A DNA stretch of 6,935 bases from Acidobacteriota bacterium (GTDB lineage: Bacteria; Acidobacteriota; Terriglobia; Terriglobales; SCQP01), in contig JAKAOE010000096.1 in assembly GCA_021823305.1 (NCBI GenBank), forward strand, positions 1 through 6,935, written 5' to 3'. The translations under genes were made by a program, and so were the position numbers. The notes beneath the pieces were generated by a model. The model was not told where the DNA came from. It was given only the letters and a program-made list of their open reading frames with translations, and made no database searches. Of this stretch, positions 1 to 5,563 are shown piece after piece (within the stretch, counting starts at the first letter, position 1; every line of letters begins with the position of its first letter).

Positions 1-559
1 CATCTTCATATTGCCGCTCGCGCTCCGGCGTCAACGCGCCGGCGCTCCGATCCTGCTCGTACCGCTGCCACATCATCAGCCGCAGCAGCGGCAGCGACGG
101 CCCGGAGAGCAGCGCCAGCCCGGCCATGTCGCTGCGCTCGCGCGCGAGCTGCGTCGCCACCACCGCGCCTTCACTGTGGCCGGCGGCGAACCGCTGCAAG
201 CCGGGTGCGCGCCGCCCCAATTCCTCCCAAAACGCCGCGGCGACGCGCAAGCGCTGGCCGAACTCCCGGTAGCGCACCTTGGCCAGCTCCGTGTCCCGCG
301 CCACGCAGCCGGTGCCGGGGCCGTTTTTGGCGAAGCGCAACACGGCTACGTTCAGTGCGGCAAGTTGCCCGGCCAAGTCGCGGTAGAGGTGCGGCGCCGC
401 CGCCGGCTGCCCGGGAAACAGTGGGGCGAAGTTGCCGTCGAGGTCGGAATTCATCGAGCCCGGGATGAGCAGCAGCACCGCGGCCGCGCCCGCCGGCGCG
501 CTCAGCGCCGCCGGAATCTCCAAGCCGTCCACGCACAAGCTAAAGCGGTTTTCTTCCAT
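1..559 (-). CDS. alpha/beta hydrolase, 3' end cut off by window edge
   Basis: The reading frame is open from an ATG at 559-557 to the left edge (about 186 residues), so the C-terminus with the expected acid and His of the triad is missing. Visible alpha/beta-hydrolase marks are an early strand plus oxyanion-type loop VLLLIPGSMNSDLDGN (about residues 28-43), a VLRFAKNGPGTG segment (73-84) matching the family's LRYDKRGxG turn, and a nucleophile elbow GHSEG (127-131) with Ser129. The elbow is followed by a helix and the ALLSGPS strand. No signal peptide or membrane segment is evident, so it is probably a cytoplasmic esterase or peptidase-like hydrolase. The substrate cannot be told. A GGAG Shine-Dalgarno on the minus strand at 568-571 supports the chosen start. 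An in-frame ATG at 583-581 would add eight residues but lacks an equally placed site. It is divergent from the next gene. The fold call is sound; the specific function is unknown. Confidence 0.82.
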   Translation of the reverse strand, partial: MEENRFSLCVDGLEIPAALSAPAGAAAVLLLIPGSMNSDLDGNFAPLFPGQPAAAPHLYRDLAGQLAALNVAVLRFAKNGPGTGCVARDTELAKVRYREFGQRLRVAAAFWEELGRRAPGLQRFAAGHSEGAVVATQLARERSDMAGLALLSGPSLPLLRLMMWQRYEQDRSAGALTPERERQYED

Positions 560-567
560 GTCCCTGT

Positions 568-571
568 CTCC
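568..571 (-). promoter_or_regulatory. Shine-Dalgarno for the alpha/beta hydrolase
   Basis: The minus strand reads GGAG, then 8 nt, then the ATG at 559. This favours 559 over the in-frame ATG at 583. Confidence 0.55.
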
Positions 572-588
572 AGCCCTCAGCATGGGGC

Positions 589-603
589 CTGACGCAGCGT
601 CAG
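589..603. promoter_or_regulatory. perfect 15-bp palindrome, possible operator
   Basis: CTGACGCAGCGTCAG has two perfect 7-bp arms around a single central base. It lies in the 99-bp gap between two divergent genes, 30-44 nt upstream of the hydrolase ATG and about 43 nt upstream of the -10 box of the 258-aa gene. Short perfect dyads in divergent promoters commonly bind dimeric repressors. No regulator gene is present here to assign it to. As RNA, a 1-nt loop would make a poor hairpin, so a DNA-level role is more likely. Confidence 0.45.
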
Positions 604-645
604 AGTCCAGACGCGCGGCGGCGCGGGCCGCGGGCCGCCCTCGCG

Positions 646-651
646 TAGAAT
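646..651 (+). promoter_or_regulatory. -10 box for leaderless start of the 258-aa gene
   Basis: TAGAAT (5 of 6 to TATAAT) sits in otherwise extremely GC-rich DNA, exactly 7 nt before the ATG at 659. That spacing would put the transcript start at or next to the ATG, giving a leaderless mRNA. No Shine-Dalgarno lies between the box and the ATG. No recognisable -35 was found 16-18 nt upstream. Confidence 0.6.
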
Positions 652-658
652 CAAACAG

Positions 659-1435
659 ATGACGATCGAAGAGGTCCTGCGCAGCGGCAACGTCCGCACC
701 GGCGACAATGGCCTGGTCTACGGCGTCGTCGCGGCAGCCAGCGCGGAAAGCGGCGCCGGCGACGACCGCGGCCTCGAGCGCCTGGTGACGGCGGTGCCGC
801 GCGCGCTGGTGCCGCGCCTCGGCCGCGCCGCCTGCTACTTCGTCCCCTGGTTGCTGAAGCAGAAGCGCACCGTCGTGGTCGGTCTCGAGCCGCCGCCCGA
901 GGGCGAAAGCCGCAAGGAGCTCTGCCATCACCTCGACGTCAAGCCCAGCGGCAACCTGCTGCTCATCAGCCTCAATTTCTACGAGCACGACTCCTACGGC
1001 CTGGCGATGGAGTTCTTCGACAAGATCGCCTACCTCGCCGCGCTCAATCCACCCGAGTCCGGCGGCGACGACTTCGATCGGCTCCTGCGCGGCGAGCTCG
1101 ACCAGTCCAAGCCCGGCGAGCTCACCCCAGAGGCCTGGGAGTGGCGCACCTCGCTCGCCGAAGCCGCTCCCGCCCGCGCCGCCGAGGCTTGGCGCAACTA
1201 CCGCCGCGCCGCCGAGACCGACGCCCTCGGCCTCTACATGGCGGCGCTCTACACCGACGTCTTCTACGAGGACCTGTTCGAGCCCAATCCCGACTTTCCG
1301 GTCCTCGACCCCGACCTGCTCTACGAGCGCGTGCGCGCCATGGAGCGGCTCTATCCCGCCAACCGCGGCTTCAGCCTGCAGATGGTGCGCCAGCGCCCGC
1401 GCCGCCGCCGCCCTGCCGGGAGCCCCAAAAGCTGA
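659..1435 (+). CDS. conserved-looking protein of unknown function, upstream partner of the DHS-like gene
   Basis: This 258-residue protein matches no family I recognise. It has no signal peptide and no convincing membrane segment, so it is probably cytoplasmic. The N-terminal part (about 1-105) is mixed alpha/beta, with strands around CYFVPWLL, TVVVGLEP and NLLLISLNF. The middle has an aromatic, acidic stretch FYEHDSYGLAMEFFDKIAY (about 107-125). After an acidic linker the C-terminal half is helical, with YTDVFYEDLFEPNPDFP near residues 198-214. It ends in a very basic Arg/Pro tail (RQRPRRRR). The even composition and the aromatic residues argue for a real gene. The start ATG lies 7 nt after a TAGAAT box with no Shine-Dalgarno, consistent with leaderless translation. 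The DHS-like gene starts 17 nt after its stop on the same strand, so co-transcription is likely and a shared role is plausible, but this is inference from position only. Confidence 0.8.
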   Translation: MTIEEVLRSGNVRTGDNGLVYGVVAAASAESGAGDDRGLERLVTAVPRALVPRLGRAACYFVPWLLKQKRTVVVGLEPPPEGESRKELCHHLDVKPSGNLLLISLNFYEHDSYGLAMEFFDKIAYLAALNPPESGGDDFDRLLRGELDQSKPGELTPEAWEWRTSLAEAAPARAAEAWRNYRRAAETDALGLYMAALYTDVFYEDLFEPNPDFPVLDPDLLYERVRAMERLYPANRGFSLQMVRQRPRRRRPAGSPKS

Positions 1436-1441
1436 GTTTCC

Positions 1442-1447
1442 AAGGAG
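1442..1447 (+). promoter_or_regulatory. Shine-Dalgarno fixing the GTG start of the DHS-like gene
   Basis: AAGGAG lies 5 nt before the GTG at 1453, in the short gap between the two plus-strand genes. It decides the start, because the frame stays open far upstream, back to 1141 and through the preceding gene. Confidence 0.8.
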
Positions 1448-1452
1448 ACCCC

Positions 1453-2550
1453 GTGCCCAAGACGCCCGCCATCCAGGTTCCCGGCGCCGGCCGCATTGAT
1501 GCCCGCGCCAAGGCCAGGTTTCTGCGCACCCGCGTGCAGCCGATCGACTTCGCCAAAGTCTCCACCGTCGCCGATCTGGTCGGCGCCATGCGCGGCGCTT
1601 CCATTCAGGCGCGCAACCTCGGCCTCTGCGCCGAGGTGCTGGAAAACCTCTACGCCGACCGCGACCGCCCCACCGTCATGCTCGGCCTCGCCGGCCCGCT
1701 CATCGCCGCCGGCCTGCGCAAGGTGCTGCGCGACCTGGTCGCCGGCGGCTTCGTGGACGTCATCGTCTCCACCGGCGCCATCCTCTACCAGGACATCTAC
1801 CAGGCGCGCGGCTTCGGCCACTATGCCGGCGACCCCAACGTGGACGACACCCAGCTCCGCGATCTGCTCATCGACCGCATCTACGACACCTACGTGGACG
1901 AAGAGAAGTTCATGGAGACCGACACCTGGCTGGGCTACATCGCCGACGAGCTCCCGCCCGGCAACTACTCCTCCCGTGTCTACATGAACTTCGTCGGGAG
2001 CAAGCTGCGCGACGATCAGTCCATCGTCCGCGCCGCCTTCCTGCGCGGCGTGCCCATGTTCGTGCCTGCGCTCAACGACTCCTCCATCGGCATCGGCCTC
2101 ACCCACCACTACCACCGCGCCACCCTCGCCGGCAAGCCGAAGATCGCGATCGACTCCATCCGCGACAACTACGAGCTCACCCAGATCGTGGTCAAGTCCA
2201 AGAAGACCGCGGCCATCTACATCGCCGGCGGCGTTCCCAAGAACTACATCAACGACTCGGTGGTCATGGCCTACATCTTCGAAGCCGAAAAGGGCCACAG
2301 CTACGCGCTCCAGCTCACCGCCGACGTGCCCCACTGGGGCGGCCTCTCCGGCAGCACGCTCAAGGAGGCGATGAGCTGGGGCAAGATCCGCGCCAAGGCG
2401 ACCACCGCGATGTGTTTCGTCGAGCCCTCGGTCTCGCTGCCGCTGCTCGCCGGCTACGCCCTGCAGCGCAAGCTCGCCGCCGGCCGTCCGCCGCTCTGCC
2501 TGGAGTGGGACAACGACATCCTGCGCCGCCTGGCGCGCCCGAAGCGCTGA
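1453..2550 (+). CDS. deoxyhypusine synthase-like protein (bacterial DHS family)
   Basis: This 365-residue protein matches the DHS family along its whole length. Seen are a Rossmann-like NAD region (VMLGLAGPLIAAGLRKVLRDL, then DVIVSTGAILYQDI), PALNDSSIG (205-213), AGGVPKNYI (258-266) and the diagnostic SWGKIR (308-313), whose Lys311 corresponds to the enzyme-intermediate lysine of eukaryotic DHS. True DHS moves an aminobutyl group from spermidine to a lysine of eIF5A using NAD. Bacteria lack eIF5A, and relatives in plants and some bacteria make homospermidine or similar polyamines. Compared with human DHS as I remember it, Trp309, Glu305 and Asp209 are kept. The positions of three spermidine-binding residues look changed: Asp243 to Ile214, His288 to Asn264 and Asp316 to Leu298. 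A polyamine or other amine aminobutyl transfer is therefore possible, with an unknown acceptor. The GTG start is set by AAGGAG 5 nt upstream. The stop abuts the convergent gene with no spacer. Family is certain; reaction is uncertain. Confidence 0.9.
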   Translation: MPKTPAIQVPGAGRIDARAKARFLRTRVQPIDFAKVSTVADLVGAMRGASIQARNLGLCAEVLENLYADRDRPTVMLGLAGPLIAAGLRKVLRDLVAGGFVDVIVSTGAILYQDIYQARGFGHYAGDPNVDDTQLRDLLIDRIYDTYVDEEKFMETDTWLGYIADELPPGNYSSRVYMNFVGSKLRDDQSIVRAAFLRGVPMFVPALNDSSIGIGLTHHYHRATLAGKPKIAIDSIRDNYELTQIVVKSKKTAAIYIAGGVPKNYINDSVVMAYIFEAEKGHSYALQLTADVPHWGGLSGSTLKEAMSWGKIRAKATTAMCFVEPSVSLPLLAGYALQRKLAAGRPPLCLEWDNDILRRLARPKR

Positions 2551-2820
2551 CTAATCCACCAGCTGCGGGCCGGCGGCGCTCTCGTCCTCAGCCTGCTGCA
2601 GCAGCGCGCGCGCCTCCGCGGCGTCGTCCTTTCTCACCCACACCGCGATGCCGTACTGCAATCCGGGGATCATCATCGTCCCCACCTCCGCCGCGATCCC
2701 GTTGGCGCGCAGGAAGCCCGCCGCGATCCCGGCCGTGGCCTCATCCTCGAAGTGGCGCACCGCCTCGCGCTCGCCCGGCGGCACGAAGTTCAGTTCCAGA
2801 TCGTCGGTTTCGTCGTTCAT
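2551..2820 (-). CDS. DUF2007-like small signal-transducing family protein
   Basis: This 89-residue acidic protein resembles the DUF2007 (putative prokaryotic signal transducing protein) fold, a small ferredoxin-like domain. It has an initial strand VRHFEDE, a helix EATAGIAAGFLRANGI followed by AAEVG, then a strand ending in the typical AVWVRKDDAAEARALLQQ near the C-terminus. The molecular role of the family is not known. The start at ATG 2820-2818 is chosen because it overlaps the recX stop as ATGA and has AGGAG 5 nt upstream inside recX. A more upstream in-frame ATG (at 2874) would add 18 residues lying within recX and not resembling the family. The gene is thus translationally coupled to recX. 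Its TAG stop is directly adjacent to the TGA of the convergent DHS-like gene. Confidence 0.78.
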   Translation of the reverse strand: MNDETDDLELNFVPPGEREAVRHFEDEATAGIAAGFLRANGIAAEVGTMMIPGLQYGIAVWVRKDDAAEARALLQQAEDESAAGPQLVD

Positions 2821-3344
2821 TCCGGCTCCTGCATGCTCTCCAGCATCTCCACCATCTCCGGCTGCAGCTTCCACGCCCGCAGGCAGCGCCCGCAGGCCGC
2901 CGGGCTGAAGCCGGCGGTGAGCAGTTTGCGGTACAGCCGCGCCGCGGCGCGCTCGTCCTGCGGCCGCGCCAGCCGCTTGCTGCGCAGGAACGCCCGCACC
3001 AGCGCGTCCTCGCCCGCCGCTCCCGCCGCCGGAAACTGCCGCCGCACCGCCGCCTCCGCCGCCGCCGCCGCGACGCCCCGCGCCCGCAGCTCGCGCAGCA
3101 CCCGCAGCCGACCGTGGTGCCGCACTTCCTTCTGAAACCGCGTGTAGCTCTCCGCCACGCGCGCGTCGTCGAGGTAGCCGTGATCGCGCAGCCGCGCCAG
3201 CGCCGCCTCCAGCGCGTCCGCCGCCGCCGCCCGCCGCCCCAGCTTGCGCCGCAGCTCGGCTTCGGTGTGGCCGCGCTGCGCCAGCGCCCGCACCGCGGCC
3301 GCGTACAGCTCCTCGGCATCCAGCGCCGCCGGCTGGCTCCTCAT
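2817..3344 (-). CDS. recX: regulatory protein RecX
   Basis: RecX binds RecA filaments and limits recombinase and co-protease activity. This 175-residue protein has the usual size and all-helical make-up of tandem three-helix repeats. The first repeat carries RALAQRGHTEAELRRKL (about 19-35), followed by the hallmark LRDHGYLDDARVAESY (52-67) and then LRVLRELRARGV. The third part is more divergent but keeps a helical KLLTAGFSPAACGRCL pattern. It is very Ala/Arg-rich, as expected from the base composition. The ATG at 3344 follows a minus-strand TAAACT box by 7 nt with no Shine-Dalgarno, so the mRNA may be leaderless. No recA is in the window; RecX genes often neighbour recA but can stand apart. 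The DUF2007-like gene follows with a 4-nt overlap. Confidence 0.88.
   Translation of the reverse strand: MRSQPAALDAEELYAAAVRALAQRGHTEAELRRKLGRRAAAADALEAALARLRDHGYLDDARVAESYTRFQKEVRHHGRLRVLRELRARGVAAAAAEAAVRRQFPAAGAAGEDALVRAFLRSKRLARPQDERAAARLYRKLLTAGFSPAACGRCLRAWKLQPEMVEMLESMQEPE
2826..2830 (-). promoter_or_regulatory. Shine-Dalgarno for the DUF2007-like gene
   Basis: The minus strand reads AGGAG, then 5 nt, then the ATG that overlaps the recX stop. It lies within the last codons of recX and supports coupled translation and the short 89-aa start. Confidence 0.7.
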
Positions 3345-3351
3345 GGGGCCT

Positions 3352-3357
3352 AGTTTA
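3352..3357 (-). promoter_or_regulatory. -10 box for leaderless recX transcript
   Basis: Read on the minus strand this is TAAACT, a TAnnnT box, 7 nt before the recX ATG at 3344. It shares two base pairs (3356-3357) with the opposing -10 box. No -35 match was found at the normal distance. Confidence 0.5.
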
Positions 3358-3361
3358 CAAT
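3356..3361 (+). promoter_or_regulatory. -10 box for leaderless flavoprotein transcript
   Basis: TACAAT (5 of 6 to consensus) lies 6 nt before the GTG at 3368, with only CCCCCA between. No ribosome binding site is possible in that gap, so a leaderless mRNA starting at or beside the GTG is the simplest reading. The divergent gap is only 23 bp. Confidence 0.6.
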
Positions 3362-3367
3362 CCCCCA

Positions 3368-4714
3368 GTGGAGCGCATCCTGGTCATTGGCGGTGTCGCC
3401 GCCGGCTTGAGCGCCGCCAGCCGCGCCCGCCGCCTCGCGCCCGCCGCCCAGATCACCGTGGTCGAGCGCGGCCCCGCCGCCGGCTATAGCGCCTGCGGCC
3501 TACCCCTGTTCCTCGGCCGCCGCGTGGCCCGGCTCGAGGACCTGCTCGCCCATCCGCCGGAGTTCTTTCGCGAGCGCCGCCGGCTCGAGCTGCTGCTCGG
3601 CCACGCCGCGCTCGAGCTCGAGCCCGCCCGCCGGCGCGTGCGGGTGCACGGTCCCGGCGGCGAATCCTGGCTGCCCTTCGACCGGCTGGTGATCGCCACC
3701 GGTGCACGCTCCCGCTGGCGGCCGGACAGCGGCGCCGAACTGCGCAACGTCTTCGCCACCAATACCTGGACCCAGGCGGCGGCGCTCGATGCCGCGCTCG
3801 CCTCCGGCGAACTGCGCCGCCTCGCCGTGGTCGGCGCCGGCTATATCGGTCTGGAAGTCGCCGAGGCGCTCGCCGCCCGCGGCTTGCGCGTCACCCTGGT
3901 TGAGGCCGGCGCCTCGCTCCTGCACGGCTTCGACGCCGAGCTCGCATCCGAGCTGCCGGCACGGATCGCCGCCGCCGGCATCGAGCTGCGCCCGTCCACC
4001 CGGGTGTTTGGCCTCACCGGCGCCCGCGGCGGCCGTGTGCTCGGGCTGGCCACCTCCGACGGGGAAATCGAAGCCGACGCCGTGGTCAACTGCGCCGGCC
4101 TCGAGCCGGAAACGGACCTGGCCGCGCGCGCCGGCATCGCCCTCGGCCGCACCGGGGCCATCGCCGTGGACGAGCGCCAGCAGACCAATCTGCCCGCCAT
4201 CTACGCCGCCGGCGACTGCGCCGAAACCCGCCACCGCGTCACCGGCGCTCCCGCCTGGGCGCCGCTCGCCACCGCCGCCAACCAGCAGGGCCGGGTCGCC
4301 GGCGCCAACGCGGCCGCGCATCGCGCGCGCTTCCCCGGCATCCTCGCCCCGCTCGCCGTGCCGCTGTTCGGCCTGGAATGGGGCCGCGTCGGCCTCAGCG
4401 AAGCGCAGGCGCTCGCCGCCGGCCTGCGCCCCGCCGCCGTGCAGGTCACCGCCGGCACTCAGGCCGCCTACCTTCAGCCCCAACCCATCACTCTTCGGCT
4501 GATCTATGACGCCGCCAGCCAGCGCCTGCTCGGCTGCCACTTTCGTGGCGCGCCCGGCGCCGTCGCCCAGCGCCTCGATACCGCCGCCATGGCGCTGGCC
4601 GCCCGCCTGACGCTGGAGGAGATCGAGACCCTGGACCTCGCCTATGCCCCCGGCCTCGCTCCCCTCTACGAGCCGCTCGTCATCGCCGCCCACAACGCCC
4701 TCGCCCGGAGTTGA
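3368..4714 (+). CDS. FAD-dependent pyridine nucleotide-disulfide oxidoreductase, CoA-disulfide reductase / NADH oxidase type
   Basis: This 448-residue flavoenzyme has the usual length for the single-cysteine CoADR/Nox group. The FAD-binding motif VIGGVAAGLSAA is at 6-17. YSACGLP (40-46) holds Cys43, at the position of the redox cysteine of CoA-disulfide reductases and NADH oxidases. The NAD(P)H site GAGYIGLE is at 156-163 and the second FAD motif YAAGDCAE at 279-286. The C-terminal dimerisation domain ends with AYAPGLAPLYEP (425-436), whose Tyr426 and Tyr434 fit the tyrosines expected in this group. No C-terminal rhodanese domain is present. It probably reduces a small disulfide (CoA disulfide or a persulfide) or oxygen with NAD(P)H in the cytoplasm; these choices cannot be separated by sequence reading. 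It starts with GTG, 6 nt after a TACAAT box and without a Shine-Dalgarno. A same-strand response-regulator gene follows after 45 nt. Confidence 0.88.
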   Translation: MERILVIGGVAAGLSAASRARRLAPAAQITVVERGPAAGYSACGLPLFLGRRVARLEDLLAHPPEFFRERRRLELLLGHAALELEPARRRVRVHGPGGESWLPFDRLVIATGARSRWRPDSGAELRNVFATNTWTQAAALDAALASGELRRLAVVGAGYIGLEVAEALAARGLRVTLVEAGASLLHGFDAELASELPARIAAAGIELRPSTRVFGLTGARGGRVLGLATSDGEIEADAVVNCAGLEPETDLAARAGIALGRTGAIAVDERQQTNLPAIYAAGDCAETRHRVTGAPAWAPLATAANQQGRVAGANAAAHRARFPGILAPLAVPLFGLEWGRVGLSEAQALAAGLRPAAVQVTAGTQAAYLQPQPITLRLIYDAASQRLLGCHFRGAPGAVAQRLDTAAMALAARLTLEEIETLDLAYAPGLAPLYEPLVIAAHNALARS

Positions 4715-4759
4715 TCCCGCCGCCCGCGCCCCCGCGCCCCCTGCATCTAACTCTCAGTC

Positions 4760-5563
4760 ATGGCCGGGCGGTTGCGCATTCTGGTCGCCGAAGACGATCG
4801 CGACATGCTCGAGCTCACCCGCACCATCCTCGGCCAGACGGATGAGGTGGACATCGCCGACCACCCCGCGCCCGCGCTGCGCCTGATCGCCGCCCGCGAG
4901 TACGACCTGCTGATCACCGACCTCAATATCTGCCACGCCTGCGATGGCCTGCTGCTGGCGGGCGCGATGCGCGCGCTGCACCCGCGCGCGCGCACCGTGC
5001 TCGTCACCGGCAATCCCGATTTCACCCGCGCTTTGCACGCCATGCAATCCAGCCTCGATCTCATTGTCCTGAAGCCGGTGGAGATCGACTTGCTGCGCGG
5101 CATCCCGCGTATGGCCCCCGTCCCGCCCGGGGGCGCGGCGCCGCGCTATCCTGGCAAGGCCACCGTTGCCGAGGTGCTCGCCGCGCACCGCGCCGAAATC
5201 ATCGCCGCCTGGATGAAACTGGTCCGCGCCGATCCCGTGCTCGGCGCTCTGCCGTTGGACGACGCCGAACGGCTCGATCATGTCGCCCACCTGCTCGATG
5301 CCCTCGCCGGCATCCAGCCGGATCCTGAAGACGAACGCGCCGCGGCGGAAGAGCACGGCCGGACGCGGCGCGGCCAGAATTATCGCGTCGCCTGGGTCGC
5401 CGCCGAAGTCAGCTACTTGCGCCGCGCGGCGGTCGAAATGGTGATCAACAACCTGCTCGAACTCGACCTCGGGCAGTTGCCCTTCGGCCTCTTCGACCTC
5501 CACACCCGCCTCGACACCGACCTATTGCACGCGCTCCTGGCCTTCGGCCTGGTCAGCGGCTAG
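4760..5563 (+). CDS. response-regulator receiver domain fused to an RsbRD_N-like helical domain
   Basis: This 267-residue protein begins with a complete REC domain: the acidic pair Asp12/Asp13 in VAEDDRDM, the phospho-acceptor Asp54 in LLITDLNI, Thr83 in VLVTGNPD and Lys105-Pro106 in IVLKPVE. After a Pro/Gly linker (about 113-133) comes a helical domain (about 136-255) with LAAHRAEIIAAWMKLV, EEHGRTRRGQNYRVAWVAAEVSYLRR and VINNLLEL. Its layout resembles the N-terminal domain of RsbRD and related sensor proteins (heme/globin-like helical bundle). There is no DNA-binding or enzymatic output domain, so it likely signals through protein contacts; this is inference. No histidine kinase is adjacent, so it is an orphan here. 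No Shine-Dalgarno precedes the ATG. A weak TAACTC at 4748-4753, 6 nt before it, could be a degenerate leaderless promoter, or it may be read through from the flavoprotein gene. Its 3' end overlaps the convergent nitrilase by 11 nt. Confidence 0.82.
   Translation: MAGRLRILVAEDDRDMLELTRTILGQTDEVDIADHPAPALRLIAAREYDLLITDLNICHACDGLLLAGAMRALHPRARTVLVTGNPDFTRALHAMQSSLDLIVLKPVEIDLLRGIPRMAPVPPGGAAPRYPGKATVAEVLAAHRAEIIAAWMKLVRADPVLGALPLDDAERLDHVAHLLDALAGIQPDPEDERAAAEEHGRTRRGQNYRVAWVAAEVSYLRRAAVEMVINNLLELDLGQLPFGLFDLHTRLDTDLLHALLAFGLVSG

Noticed and set aside
11..592. Plus-strand open frame of 193 codons at the left end
   Set aside because: The minus strand of the same stretch encodes recognisable alpha/beta-hydrolase motifs (GHSEG, oxyanion loop). 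The plus product is Arg/Gln/Ala-rich with no family pattern.
617..639. GC-only inverted repeat GGCGGC / GCCGCC with an 11-nt loop
   Set aside because: Such matches are expected by chance in this composition, there is no T-tract, and it lies upstream of the predicted transcript start.
1141..1452. Upstream extension of the DHS-like frame
   Set aside because: The extra residues are an Arg/Pro-rich shadow of the 258-aa gene. A strong AAGGAG and the GTG at 1453 mark the real start.
1351..2334. Long minus-strand frame (327 codons) opposite the DHS-like gene
   Set aside because: Its product is a low-complexity Gly/Val/Asp/Ala string typical of the antisense of a GC-rich gene. The plus strand holds a full DHS family protein.
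3040..3080. GCC-triplet-rich run
   Set aside because: It encodes an Ala-rich helix of RecX. Low-complexity coding DNA, not a separate repeat element.
3611..3622. CTCGAGCTCGAG palindrome
   Set aside because: It lies inside the flavoprotein gene, encoding Leu-Glu-Leu-Glu with common codons. There is no sign of a regulatory role.
3500..4693. Long minus-strand frame (397 codons) opposite the flavoprotein
   Set aside because: Gly/Ala-rich antisense shadow. All FAD, NAD and redox-Cys motifs are on the plus strand.
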